A stretch of DNA of 64,000 nt from Pyrenula massariospora (taxonomy: Eukaryota; Ascomycota; Eurotiomycetes; Pyrenulales; Pyrenulaceae), in NCBI GenBank assembly GCA_021030905.1, contig JAGFMI010000001.1:2523230-2587229 (forward strand). Reading direction: 5' to 3'. The number at the start of each line of letters is the position of its first letter. The stretch's first letter is position 1. Position numbers and translations under genes: made by a program. The notes beneath the pieces are model-generated. The model ran no database searches and was not told the origin of the DNA. It was given only the letters and a program-made list of their open reading frames with translations. Shown here piece after piece: positions 32,933-44,700 of the stretch.

Positions 32933-35900
32933 ATGGCGAGGCTTTGTACACGCTCAACGCCGAGTGATGCGACAAAGTTTGACTCCCTTTCAATTTTTTT
33001 ATCCAGCAAGGATTCTCCTAGATCCCTATCCTCGATCTCTTGTAGGTCTGGGAGACGTATTACAAACAGGGTGGTAAGAAAGAGACCAAGAACTCCTACC
33101 TCAGAATGGTTTTCTCAGCGACCCCGGTTATACGGAGGTGTACAGCCATCTACCCAGTCACCACCAAATATAGTGAGTAACTACCTCTCGTGATGGCCCG
33201 TATGACTGACTCTTTAGTAGAACATAGATCATTTCTTGCAGGTGTGTAGACAACCTGGAGCTCCAATCGGATGGCAGCCTATCGATAATCCGAACTGTTT
33301 GTGCTACAGAAATGCCGCATTTCAGATGCTCATGCATTTGCCGCTCCTAGTCAATTATCTAACGATTTGGCATGCTAACAGGAAGAACGACTTCGGATAT
33401 CACGCACCTATCTCCACGAACGAGACTTGCGGAACCTGTTGTCTCGGTGACATGGCAAGAAGCTATTCTTGGACAAACTCAGAACCCTTTTGTTCTGCCG
33501 TTGAAGGATTTTGGGACTGGGTAACCCCTAAGTTTAATGGCGTTGTGGGGAGCGTTTGGGATAATGAGGCGAAGGGTATGTATCGCCAGCAAGACTCTGC
33601 AGAATTCATTGGCCACCTCCTCGACCGCCTAAGAGGCTATAACCATTACTCCAGACGAGAGTATAATGCCCTTTTTCGGCTCAGGACTCATCGACGGCTG
33701 ACCTGCCGTGGCTGTTTTCGGGAGACAAATGTTGCTGACGATTCAGTGATGCTCAACATTCCCATACCAAGCGGAGTACAATCCCCGGGCAAGATGCTGA
33801 AATTGAGTCATTGTCTTGACGCCCGATTTGACCAGGAAGAAGTCGAACACGATTGCGACGATTGTGGTGCAAAAGTTTCTATTGCTCAAGAGTACATCAG
33901 GTCCAGTCCAGAAGTACTCCTGATATCATTGAATCGATTCACTTCCGGCAAGCAACCGCGGAAAAAGACTGACCCTGTAGTTATTCCGTCCGTACTAGAC
34001 ATCAACGACAAATTCGCTCGTGATCTTCCCGAAATTGCGGTCGAGAATGATGGATTGTATCGACTTGAGGGTATGGTTTCACATATTGGCCAAGGAATAG
34101 CATCTGGACACTATATTGCGAGCGTCAAGGACCCTGACGGGAGTTGGTACGATATCTCGGACACACATAAGCGTAATGAAAACTCCATGCTCGCCACTAT
34201 ATCTCGAGCTAGACCGGGAATTGTGGTTACGGATCCTGAGGCAACGCCATACGTACTGGCGTATGTACGCCAGATCCCACCAAAGAAGTCTCCGTCGCCA
34301 AGGTCACCGCCCACTAAGAAATTGAAGGTTAGCTGGTCGCCGGAGACAACGAAGGCTTTGGCAAAGAAGCTATCGTCGCAGATTCAGGTACCATTTAGTG
34401 TCGATTCGGAGTCCTCTATAGAGTTCAATCCCTCAGCCGTACCATCTAGCAGACCATGGTCAAGTTTCGACTTCAAAGGTAGCACGTTCGGAGCTTTTCA
34501 GAGCTCAGCTTACAATAATGGAAAAATGGTGAGCCCTTCGCCGCCAGAAATTGGGCCCTCTTCGTGGTGGATGTCGAGAGATATGTCACAGCCATCATGG
34601 TCCTTCAATGACTTCGATGCCGAAGTAGAGACCACAGAAGAAGAGGGTCCTATTGATAACGACCATCAAGGGCCAGGAGATGGGGATACAGAAGATGAAT
34701 ATGACCTTGACGACCCTAAAGGCAAGAAACGGAAGCGTTTGCGACTGACCAGAGGGAGCTCCCGCCAGGGTAGGATCACAAAGCCATACCAGCGCCACCA
34801 TCCATCCAGGAACAGACGCAGAAGGCAAACAACGCCATTAACCCGCCCAGAGTCTGGCTACTTCGCACTTAAAAACCCTAACAACCTCTGTTACCGAAAT
34901 GCCACTCTAGAGATGTTGATGAACATCCGACCTTTTCAACGGTACCTCTTCCACTCTCATCTACACTGCGACTTGGACTTTTCCGAATGCCTACTATGCC
35001 AGTTCTTCGACATGTTCGAGGCTTATTGGTCCAGCCAGACGAGAAGTAGAGACCATTTCCAGAAAGAGGTGAACTTCTACTGGGACAATTATGACTGGAG
35101 CATACCTGTCGATGGACCGACGTTGGACCCATCTAGTACCATGAGCTGGAACGTATTCTGCGGTGGGATGAAGCAGGGAGAAAGCGAGTTCTATTATCAG
35201 CAGGACGCGCAGGAGTATCTTACTCATTTGATTGGGTATATGAGGAACAACGCACTGCCTGACTCGTAAGTCAAGCATTTCCGTCTTTTTCGCCACCAGT
35301 TGTTCACATGATTCTAACCTGCCTTCATCAGTGCTGTCCCTTCAGACATGAAAACTCTCTTTTACACCACCGTACGAAACTACCAAATTTGCGGCAATCC
35401 TTCCTGCGGAATTGAACGTACCTTTCCAGCCGAAATCGCTCCCACACTCTTCGCCATGATGCCGGCAGATAATGACAGGCCAACTCTTGAAGAGTGTCTC
35501 AAGCTTAGATTCGAGGCCGAATCAAGGGCAGAAATCCGATGTGACGCCTGCCATGAAACCACTTGGCATGCGTACGAAGACTCAATCGAAGCTCTTCCCG
35601 AAATCCTGCTAATCTGCATCCCACGCCTCCTCCCTCGCGGGAAGGATAAGACCATCGTGGATATCCCCGAGCAGCTCGACATGGCGCCGTACGTGTTTGG
35701 TTCAGATCCAAGCCTAAACAGATCGAGGTATAGGCTGTGTGCTATGGTTCACCATTGCGGACCAGGCTCAGCGGGGCATTTCATCGCCAGCGTTATGCAT
35801 CAAAGGACCGGGTTGTGGTTCGATATCAAAGACTACGGGGTCGGCCTAGATGGAACAGGGGTGACAGAGGTTGGGGGTCTGTACGAGGCAAGTAGGGCGT

Positions 35901-36085
35901 ATGAGACAGGGGAGCACCGGGATTTTACGCCATATATCCTTGCGTATGTAAGGATTCATGACGAGCGTTTTTATCCGAGCAAGGAGGAAGAAGACGACGA
36001 GACGGTCGCAGAGGATGAAGACAAGGAGTTTAAAATCCAAAAGGACGAAAAGCGAGGAATAAAGAAACTTTTAAGATTTCTATAG
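32933..36085 (+). CDS. Double-domain ubiquitin-specific protease (two tandem USP domains)
   Basis: Predicted 1005-residue protein with two complete USP-like catalytic domains. Exons 32933-33172, 33242-35265, 35332-36085. Domain 1 (about 90-440): Cys box N-P-N-C-L-C-Y-R-N-A-A-F-Q-M-L, Q-Q-D-S-A-E-F, zinc pairs C-R-G-C and C-D-D-C, His box S-G-H-Y-I-A-S-V followed by W-Y-D-I-S-D. A linker of about 180 residues includes an acidic patch and a basic K-K-R-K-R segment that could be a nuclear signal. Domain 2 (about 630-980): Cys box N-P-N-N-L-C-Y-R-N-A-T-L-E-M-L, Q-Q-D-A-Q-E-Y, C-G-N-P-S-C and C-D-A-C, His box A-G-H-F-I-A-S-V then W-F-D-I-K-D. The shared N-P-N-x-L-C-Y-R-N-A motif implies an internal duplication. 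Both domains keep Cys and His. The first exon is the least certain part. Adjacent divergent USP is a separate gene. Confidence 0.85.
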
Positions 36086-37131
36086 TTTGCACGAGCTACA
36101 CGAACCTCTTAATGAATGCTGGGAGGATGATCTCGAGGGGGATCAGGGGATGAAGGAAGCTTCCCAGGCCGACGAAAGTGAAAAGACTTTGGCATGCGGC
36201 TTCGTCGGAGACACCGTTCGACAATTCGGTATTGTTATCAGCTCTGCCGCGAAAGTCGATGGCATGGGGAAGCCTACTTCTCCGTAGCTATTCATTGGTA
36301 AAAACGTAGACTCGGCGAACGTGATAAAAAAGCTCGACGCAAAGGACGGGCTGGGATAGTTTCAATGCTTTACTGCTTTTACATACACGGTAAAGCGAGA
36401 TTCTATCTACGATAGCTTGTAATGTTCATATCCCAGGATTTAAACCGTTCTTAACAGGATTGACCGGGGTTCAGAAGCCCCGCTGCGCTAATTAACTTAA
36501 AACTTTTAAGGCATACTTGGCCTCATCACCGGAACTTAAGACCGTGAAGAACGTAAAACTACCATCAAAGGGAACCCGTGAATAACATCAAAAACTCAGG
36601 TAGAAAGTGCAGCTTTTCAATCTTTAAGCCTTACAGAAGCAAAAGTGCGCATATCTTAATAGAGGGAATTCCTCGACTTGAACATTGCTTTACAATATCA
36701 AACCGAGCATTGAATAGTCGAAAAGGAGATAACTATCACTACTCAGCACGTTTTCGCGCATTGTAAGTGTTATGAAGGCTATTTCCGCTTCAAGTGCCTC
36801 TGTCCAGCCATCAGACCGTAATATATTTTTCGGAACGCCACCTTCGGGCTCGATAAAGGATTGTAAACACCACGCTTCCCTACTTAAACTATCGAAGACT
36901 TTTGTCTTAGCTCTGGTTCATCGACCAATTCACCAAGTCTAGACACGACCGGTTTCACTTTGAAGATTTTCAGAACCTCTCAATAAAAAGTTCTTGCCAC
37001 GGCAATAACGCCTTACAATTTACACTATCTAGCTATCCCCAACAACCCGCATCTACTTCCTCTTCCGCAAGTCTCGATTTATTACCAGAACCACCGCCAT
37101 CTAAGCATCTATCCCCCAAAATCCAATCCCA
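36086..37131. other. Intergenic, nothing supported
   Basis: About 1.05 kb between two plus-strand genes. A 66-codon frame right after the double-USP stop (36087-36287) is acidic and could be a UTR chance frame or an unspliced extension; not supported. The rest is fairly AT-rich, ending in pyrimidine-rich DNA before the next ATG. Confidence 0.5.
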
Positions 37132-37887
37132 ATGTCCACCGAACCACCCCTCCCCACGACCTCAGCTGCACTAACCAGCCTCATCTCCCTCTTCCCCACC
37201 TCCCTTCCCCCTCCATCTACCACCACCACTCCAACAACATACGCCCACCTCCTCCACCCCACCCCCAATCCAAACCCCCTAACCTCCCTCCCCCCACCCC
37301 TCGCCACGCAGACAAAATCCCTCCTCACAACCCTCCACTTCCTCTTCCCGCACGAACTCCTCCCCGCCCTCGACCTCCTCGACCGCAAGCTCGTCCTCCA
37401 CCTCTACACCCCCTCCCCCACATCCCCCTCACCCTCACCCTCACCCCTGAACGAAGTATTCTACATCCGCTCCGCCTCCTCCCAATACCCCCCACCCCCC
37501 ACCCGCCGTTCCCGCTACCACTACCACCATCACTCCCACACAAACGCAAACGCCCTCGGCACGCACTACGAAGTCCGCCTCCCCGCCTGGAACTGCACAT
37601 GCCCCGCTTTCGCTTACTCTGCCTTCCGCCACCCTCCCCCTCATTCTTCCCCTGCTTCCCCTGCATCACCTCAACACTCTGCTGACGCCGAAGCCGAGCG
37701 GGGGTGGAAGTTTGGCGGGACGCTGACGAGAGATGGCGCGCACACGCAGGTGCCGGTGTGCAAGCACATACTGGCGGCGGTGTTGGGGCGGTATGGGGGG
37801 CCGGTGTTTGGGGGTGGGGTTGTGAGGAGGGAGGTTTCGGGGGAGGAGATGGAATTGGCGGGGTGGGGTGGGGGGTGGGGGGATTGA
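37132..37887 (+). CDS. sws1: SWIM-type zinc finger protein, Sws1/ZSWIM7-like
   Basis: Intact 251-residue gene. The region at about 63-87 reads L-H-F-L-F-P-H-E-L-L-P-A-L-D-L-L-D-R-K, matching the conserved N-terminal block of SWS1/ZSWIM7 (family pattern F-L-F ... A-L-D-L-x-D). The SWIM zinc finger follows: C-T-C-P-A-F-A-Y-S-A-F (about 157-167), then a long insert and V-C-K-H-I-L-A-A, giving C-x-C-x(n)-C-x-H. Family members act with RAD51 paralogues in the Shu complex, supporting RAD51 filament assembly in homologous recombination. Low-complexity Pro/Thr/Ser runs and a His-rich stretch (Y-H-Y-H-H-H) lie between blocks, and codon third positions are mostly C on the left half, G on the right half. 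Overlapping frames on the other strand are shadows. Assignment is by motif. Confidence 0.8.
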   Translation: MSTEPPLPTTSAALTSLISLFPTSLPPPSTTTTPTTYAHLLHPTPNPNPLTSLPPPLATQTKSLLTTLHFLFPHELLPALDLLDRKLVLHLYTPSPTSPSPSPSPLNEVFYIRSASSQYPPPPTRRSRYHYHHHSHTNANALGTHYEVRLPAWNCTCPAFAYSAFRHPPPHSSPASPASPQHSADAEAERGWKFGGTLTRDGAHTQVPVCKHILAAVLGRYGGPVFGGGVVRREVSGEEMELAGWGGGWGD

Positions 37888-38182
37888 GGTGTGCGTGGGA
37901 GGTCTATGAGGGTGTGGATCTGTGGAGGGGAGGAAGGGTGGAAGTATGTTATTTGGTAGGATGGATGGATGGTGCGACTCTGTTCGAGTAGTATTTTCCG
38001 GGGAGCAGATTTGAGAATTTTAGGGCAGAGTGTTTCATGGGGATATAAAGCAAGATTTGAGACGTGGCTTTTCATACACTATTCTATATGGTTCAAAACT
38101 GTATGCGTTGTGATGCACATATCGAAACGCCTATGCTAGAGCCCGGGCAGCCCGATAGACCTCTCCTCAAACTCCTTCTCAA
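37888..38182. other. Short convergent intergenic region
   Basis: About 295 bases between the stop of the SWIM gene (plus) and that of RPN8 (minus); holds both 3' UTRs. No other feature seen. Confidence 0.5.
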
Positions 38183-39372
38183 CTAGCTCTTTTTCTTCCC
38201 CTTCCCCTTTCCCTCCTCGTCTGGCTCCTTCCGCGGCTCTCCATTCACCATCGGACTTGCGTTCTTCTTCTCCTGTCCCTCTTTGTCTTTCTCCTTCTCG
38301 CCTTCTTTCTTTGCCTCTTCCTCCTTCTTCGCGTCTTTTTCTTCCTGTTGTTGCCGATTCTGGATCTTGTTCTCTATTAAATCGTGAAACGCGGTTATAG
38401 CCCGTACAAGCGAGGAGAGATAAATTGTCATGAGCTGGTCGTTCGTTTTCGTGCTCATTGCGCGCGCAAGCTCGCTGTTGTCCGTCGAAGTCTTGTCTGT
38501 ACCATTTATGGGTTTGTTGATCGGTGTGGAGAGATTAGGCAGGAGGTTGAAAACGTCTTGGAGGTTGCCAAGGATGGCGTGGTTGACGGGTAAATCACCA
38601 TCAAGCACTTTTTGGAGATAAGCACCGATTTCGCGCAGTCGCATATGTAGACCCTGAAGTGACTGGAGTTGGTTCGTTATGCGGGTAGAAAGGGTCCCGA
38701 CAGCCACGTCGCGGATGTCGCGGAGCAGGTGCTCGACGCCGATTTCTTCTGCTTCTTCTGCTTCGATGGTGGAGGGGGTGTGTACGAAGGTTTTGGATGT
38801 GGTAGTGCCATCCTGGGAATTTTATTAGCGGAGCGATCCCAAAGATGGAGGACTCTGTATTACATCTTTGATCTCTTCTACAGCAAAATAGGCGTCTGTT
38901 GGGACGCCAACTTCTTTCGGCTGTACATCGATAATGACTAAGAGTGGGTTTGGTGTATATCTCTTAAATAGCTCGTTGATCTCTAAATCGGATGCCCTTA
39001 ACTTTGGCCCGGAGTGATACCAGCCGATGAGCTTCTCTCTTGCATTGACTTTCTTGAACATGTCGTTCATCGACTCGACGTAGTTGTGATCTAAAAACCA
39101 GACAGAAGGGTCCTTCTCCTCTTCTTCAAACGGAACTGTAGAGAAAGCGTGTTAGAAATACCAAAAGAGCCTGGGATATCTGTCCTACCAGCAAAACTGT
39201 TGGATACCCTAACATTCTTGCCATCGTTCTGCCCTAGAAGCACTCCAACGACTCGCTTCTTTGTGCCTTTCGCGGATCTGCCGTAATGGTCTGCTGCGGA
39301 GAGGAGGACGAGAGGAGCAACCGTCACGTTTCTTGTCACTAATGACAGTGTCTCTGCTGTTGTGGCGGGCAT
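38183..39372 (-). CDS. rpn8: 26S proteasome regulatory particle subunit RPN8 (PSMD7)
   Basis: Predicted 361-residue lid subunit of the 26S proteasome. Exons 39372-39189, 39135-38864, 38812-38183; introns 53 and 51 nt, all phases match. The MPN (JAB1/MOV34) domain covers about 14-150: V[16 protein letters not shown], [28 protein letters not shown] and D-V-Q-P-K. The G-W-Y-H-S-G-P lacks the second metal-binding histidine of RPN11, as expected for this non-catalytic partner. The C-terminal helical region pairs with RPN11, and the tail is a K/E-rich KEKE-like stretch ending G-K-K-K-S. It partners RPN11 in the MPN dimer that positions substrate deubiquitination. Divergent from adenylate kinase. 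Confidence 0.95.
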
Positions 39373-39999
39373 TATTGTGTCGAGGGAGGTAGGAGAGCTG
39401 TAAAAGCTCGGAGCGGCGACGATTGAGGTGAGCTCAAGGGGAGGAAGGAAGATGCAAAAAGTTCAGAACGATTGTGCTGCGATAATTTATTTAGACAAAT
39501 ATGTTGTCGAGGTCACCAACCACTACACAGCTGAGTTGACTGTCGGTTGAAGCTTCAAAATTACGCGAAAGCTGCAGGCCGCAATTCGGCGTACGAGGCT
39601 TACAATACCCGTTACAGATTCCAGATCACGTGCCATCGCGTCTCTTTGCACTGGCTCACCGATAGCTGCCGGAAACAATTTCAAAAGGTGAGAACATTCA
39701 TATCAGCATTTTTAGAGTTTTGTAGCAAGACGGAGATAGCTTGATCGTGATATTGGAAGTCTTCTTCCTAAGCTGCCTCTTGAGTTGCGGCAATTGTTGC
39801 GGCTCGGGTAAAACTGAGCTTGACCTCGGGTCTGCGGACAGCTTTGACCAATCGACCAATCTCAGCCGACTTCTCTCCATCTTCTTTCATATTCACTCGA
39901 CCATTCTTTTCCTTCCACCTCTCTCTCTACTATCCTTAGAGACCTTTCTCCCTCCTCTCGACCTTGGTCCGGTCCCCCTCCTACCCGGCCATCTTCACC
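39373..39999. promoter_or_regulatory. Divergent promoter of rpn8 and adenylate kinase
   Basis: About 627 bases between two divergent start codons. A TATA-like aatttattta word lies near 39483-39493, about 115 bases before the RPN8 ATG on the minus strand. The stretch before 40000 is CT-rich, a common fungal 5' leader feature, and the adenylate kinase ATG sits in the context caccATGG. Confidence 0.5.
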
Positions 40000-40976
<977 letters not shown>

Positions 40977-42503
40977 AGAGACCTAGTAGGATTATGGAAA
41001 TTCATCGCCACGATCTGGGTGAGCTGCACCGGAGATCTGTATGAAGTGCTTACGATACCATTGGCAAGAGTTCTTGCAAAAGTTCGGCTGGAGGACAGGT
41101 TCGTGAATCAGTCACGGAATTGCCGATCGTAAATAGAGTCCGATGACGCAGGATCAATCAGATCTGTAATATACAGGATTGAGTAGGTCAATATTGAAGA
41201 GGTCTGCGGAATGGACTGACCCATTTATCTTCATGATCTTGATGTGAAGATTTGTTGACCAGTCTTCCATTTGAAACAATACCTAAAGGCGAGTTCGGTG
41301 GTTTGATGGACAACTTCGACCCCCTTTTTCTTGTTTGCCTTGAAACCAACCAGCAGGCCATTTAAACACTTTTGTCACATTTATCTTCTTAGTCTTCTTC
41401 CCTTCTAGGAAAATTGAATGTGCTTCATTGTAGCTTTTCTACTTCCAACATACCTCCCACACATCCACCGCCACTGCTCCTCTGCACCTACTCCTTTTCC
41501 TCCCTACCATTCCCCTTCTACCCCCAAACATATCCACCTTTCCACAAACATGGATTCAACCTCCCTTTCCCTCCCCTTTCTAATTCAATTCACAACGCTC
41601 TCCATCTTTGTCCACCTCCTGATACTCTAACCAATTTCTCCCCCTCCCCGTCCCTCAAACCCCAAATCCAAATTCAAACCACCCATCCGATCCCTTGACC
41701 CCGGATCCTTACCCTTACCCCTACCCTCCCACACATCACACTCCTACAAGCGCCTGAAAAAAACCCTTCCCCCGAGAAAAACCGGCACCAACAACAGCAC
41801 AATATACCTTTTCCAAGCCCATGCCATCCGTCCCTCAGCGCGCTTTATCGCCTTCTGGCCGCCACCAGCGGCAGAGTAGGAGTGGGAGTCGGAGTACAAG
41901 CTCCCTCACCCCGCCCCGGATGGACAGTTCGATGGGATGAGGGAGGTGAAGGGCTGGTCACAGGGATGCGGTGGGATGGAGTTTGGGGATTTGTATGGGT
42001 CTCCCACTGCGAGCCAGGGGAAGGGGAGGGGGGAGTGACGCTATGCCCCAGGGATAACGCTGGGATACAATGGGAAGATGGCAGGCACGCTTGGGTCTGA
42101 GAGGAGGATGGGCATTATTGCGTACTATTTTTGATGGAAGGAGCGAAGGCTTTGGAGGGTTTGGCTGTGCACGAGATAAGACATTCGGAATAAAAGTCTC
42201 AGGGGCTTTGGCTGGGTACAAAGTCTGGACTAGTCAGGTTTCCTGTCAAGCACGAGATTGTGGCTGTATTGTGGCAGCTGAATGTTTGCTCCGAATTCCG
42301 AGTTGTTGGATTTTGATAAGCTCAGATTGTATTTTATTGCGCATTAACGGCAGTGGAAGCTTTTGATAAAGATGTTTAAGAATCTCATCGTCATGATTCG
42401 TCAAACTCTTGCAACCATTCCGCAATGTACTTTTTGTCATGATATCGTTTCTTTCCGCCCTCCTTCCCACCTTAGCGCACGCATCTTTTTCAATCTGTCT
42501 GCA
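40977..42503. other. Intergenic region with a doubtful open frame
   Basis: 1.5 kb between the adenylate kinase and aldo/keto reductase genes. 41400-41720 is extremely C/T-rich. A plus frame open from 41699 to a TGA at 42100 is tryptophan-rich and listed separately as a weak candidate. The rest shows nothing. Confidence 0.5.
41699..42100 (+). CDS. Weak candidate small gene (hypothetical)
   Basis: An open plus frame of about 134 codons ends at TGA 42100; its only ATG is at 41882, but the sequence before it in the same frame is also protein-like. The part after about residue 60 reads W-T-V-R-W-D-E-G-G-E-G, M-R-W-D-G-V-W-G-F-V-W-V and W-E-D-G-R-H-A-W, a run of tryptophans in G-rich DNA. A short pyrimidine-rich ORF at 41551 (M-D-S-T-S-L-S-L-P-F) could be a leader or UTR. 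The frame may be a C-terminal exon of a small gene, but the start and splice sites are unclear and GC-skewed low-complexity DNA can produce such frames by chance. Confidence 0.25.
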   Translation, partial: PRILTLTPTLPHITLLQAPEKNPSPEKNRHQQQHNIPFPSPCHPSLSALYRLLAATSGRVGVGVGVQAPSPRPGWTVRWDEGGEGLVTGMRWDGVWGFVWVSHCEPGEGEGGVTLCPRDNAGIQWEDGRHAWV

Positions 42504-43552
42504 TCACCCGTCGAGTCCTTCGAACAACTTCACGCCCCAGCTTTTGCTCGGGTTGCTCATTCTCACCTTCTTGTCTTCGGCGGCAATCTTCAGCATCTCG
42601 TCTGCGCTGAAACGAACATTTCTTGCGGCGTAGTTGTCCAGAATATAGTTTGCGTGCACGCTCTTCGGGATGACTACTGTTGCCCTCTGCATCCCCCAGG
42701 CAAGAACCGCTTGGGGAACACTAACATTTTTATTGCCCGCCAGCTTCACCCAGAATTCATCTTCGAGGATACTGGGCAGGCCGGACTTATAATTCGGATT
42801 TAGATTGGCGAACGGTGAGTACGCGATGACTTGGATTCCGTGTGTGAGATGCCAGTCGATAAAGTCCTGCTGCTGCAAGTATGGGTGCGTCTCAAACTCA
42901 TGCGCTGCCGGACAGACACGGCACATCTTTAGGACATCCGCGAGATCTTGGGGAGAAAAGTTGCTGACCCCGATGTTCTTTGTCAAGCCTTCGTCGACCA
43001 ACTTCTCCATCGCAGCCCATGTCTGTGTGATGTTCACGCTCTCGTCGATCTTTTGTTTGGAACTCGCGGGGTCAAATGCAACGGGCCAGTGCATCAAGTA
43101 GAGGTCGAGATAGGCAACATTTAGGTCGGAGAGGGTTTTCAGGATCGCCGGTCTGACGTCCTCGGGCCGATGGGCATCATTCCAGAGCTTACTAGTGAGC
43201 CAGTAATTCTGGCGGGGAAGCTGGGAGGTAGCGAGGCCGGCACCGACGGAGGGCTCGTTGCGGTAGATGGCTGCGCCGTCGATGTGGCGGTAACCGATGT
43301 CCAGTGCAGCGGTAACTGCGTCCGTGACCTAGATTGGAAAAATCAGATTTGTATCGTCGGAAGACGTATGGGTCTGACTGAGTGCTTTACCCTGTCAGGT
43401 TTTGAGAGCCATGTTCCGAGACCAATCGGTGGGATGTAAGTCAATGCTGGATTTGAGGAGTAATGGCTGTTGAGGGGCTGTTGGGAGATTCCATCGAGGA
43501 AGTCTGCCTTGCAGAGAGCACCGAAGGCAATCGCTAGACACAAGGAGCGCAT
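42504..43552 (-). CDS. Aldo/keto reductase with secretion-type N-terminus
   Basis: Predicted 328-residue NAD(P)H-dependent aldo/keto reductase. Exons 43552-43391 and 43328-42504, intron 62 nt, phase 0. The start is hydrophobic and signal-like (M-R-S-L-C-L-A-I-A-F-G-A-L-C-K-A). The first beta strand of the barrel begins I-P-P-I-G-L-G-T-W. The catalytic tetrad is present: D and Y in D-I-G-Y-R-H-I-D-G-A-A-I-Y, K in L-T-S-K-L-W, H in L-M-H-W-P. Later family blocks are G-V-S-N-F-S, Y-S-P-F-A and V-I-P-K-S (cofactor loop). Most family members are cytosolic, so the hydrophobic start suggests vacuolar, extracellular or ER targeting. Substrate unknown. Confidence 0.9.
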
Positions 43553-44700
43553 GTTGAGACACTTAGAGCTAACTTGTCACAGTGGATGAGGAGGACTGAA
43601 GTTACGAAGTGATCAATTCATCCATATCGGAAGCTTGATAGTGATGTCACGTTTGGGGAGCTCGTGTGGGGCAAAGTGTTTCGCAGTTTCCTCTTTTGCG
43701 GGGAAGCGAAGCGTGACTTCCTCGCCCAAGTTGGAGAGAGTAAAATCGTTCCTTCCCCAGCAAAGAATATTTGTTTCATGATTCGTTCCTGCTTTTCGAG
43801 AACTCTGTGCAGCGACGGACTTCATGGTGCGGTAGCCTCGTAAAATAGAGGGTGCCTTAAGGTATCTACCTTGGCAAAAAATAAAGGGTCAAAAGGAGAT
43901 GTTTATCCGCGATCAGGATTTGGACAGCCGAGATCGCTTAACCTGCCCTGTAGCCACGCTAGTTCCTATTGGCCCTTGCCATCCAATGCCTAATTTCACC
44001 CACGCGAACTGGACGTCCCTTCTGAACAGCCTCATTGTTGCCGGTCAAGGATTTTCGCCCTTCATCTTCCCTGCTACCTGACGTCGCGATCGGACCTCAT
44101 ACTACCATAGGAGATCGGAAATTAATCGTCTCGATCCTGAAATCCAACGAACGAGGTCGCGGAAAGGCCATTTTGGACCTGCCTTGAGAACCCACCAGAA
44201 ACTCTTGCTGGGAAATGGAAATGTAGATTGCGTTTGCCTAACGTGATGAACTCCTGCAACGGTATGCAACGGCAGACGTGTCGATGCCGAAGTTGCAGAT
44301 ATAGCGAGGTTCCACGAATTTTTCTCTGACCAGTCGTGGCGGCCCGAGTCTCGTTGAGACCATGGAGGAATCTTGACCCCAGCGCTACACTAAGACATGA
44401 TTGGAGGTATGAGCCAGTAACATCGCGCAGATATCCCTCTTTCTTGTTCACGGTGCAGCTGTCAAGCCGGGGCCAAGAGCAAAACACTCCAAATCAACGC
44501 GGAATGGTTTGTCCTATGGGGGCCAAAAGCCTCGTCCATTGCCTAGAACGGTGCGCGGCTCAAGGATGTACGTAAAACTGGCGCGGGATTCCCCAGCATG
44601 TTCTGCCACTTCCCACTTCAAAGCCTTGCAAGCTAGGTGTGTTTCTTTCTTTGCATGAGCTGCCGATGCTTTTCATTCCCAACGGCGCAGCTCGTTGACC
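43553..44700. other. Intergenic between divergent genes
   Basis: 1.15 kb between the aldo/keto reductase start and the membrane protein start. A 70-codon minus frame at 43613-43825 is listed separately. The rest shows nothing but short chance frames. Confidence 0.5.
43613..43825 (-). CDS. Weak candidate small protein (hypothetical)
   Basis: A 70-codon minus frame with an ATG ends just before the aldo/keto reductase start on the same strand. The second half reads L-G-E-E-V-T-L-R-F-P-A-K-E-E-T-A-K and K-R-D-I-T-I-K-L-P-I-W, a plausible beta-rich sequence. No family recognised. It could instead be the leader of the aldo/keto reductase transcript; only transcript data would tell. Confidence 0.2.
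   Translation of the reverse strand: MKSVAAQSSRKAGTNHETNILCWGRNDFTLSNLGEEVTLRFPAKEETAKHFAPHELPKRDITIKLPIWMN

Noticed and set aside
36087-36287. Possible extension of the double-USP protein
   Set aside because: Follows an in-frame stop; no clear splice pair joins it to the gene, and the USP domain already ends cleanly before the stop.
37325-37669. Minus-strand frames across the SWIM gene
   Set aside because: Gly/Arg-rich shadows of the Pro/Ser/Thr-rich coding strand; the plus frame carries the conserved zinc ligands.
41700-41735. ccttaccctta repeats resembling telomere sequence
   Set aside because: Units do not match the fungal CCCTAA repeat, are few and imperfect, and lie inside a general C/T-rich stretch.
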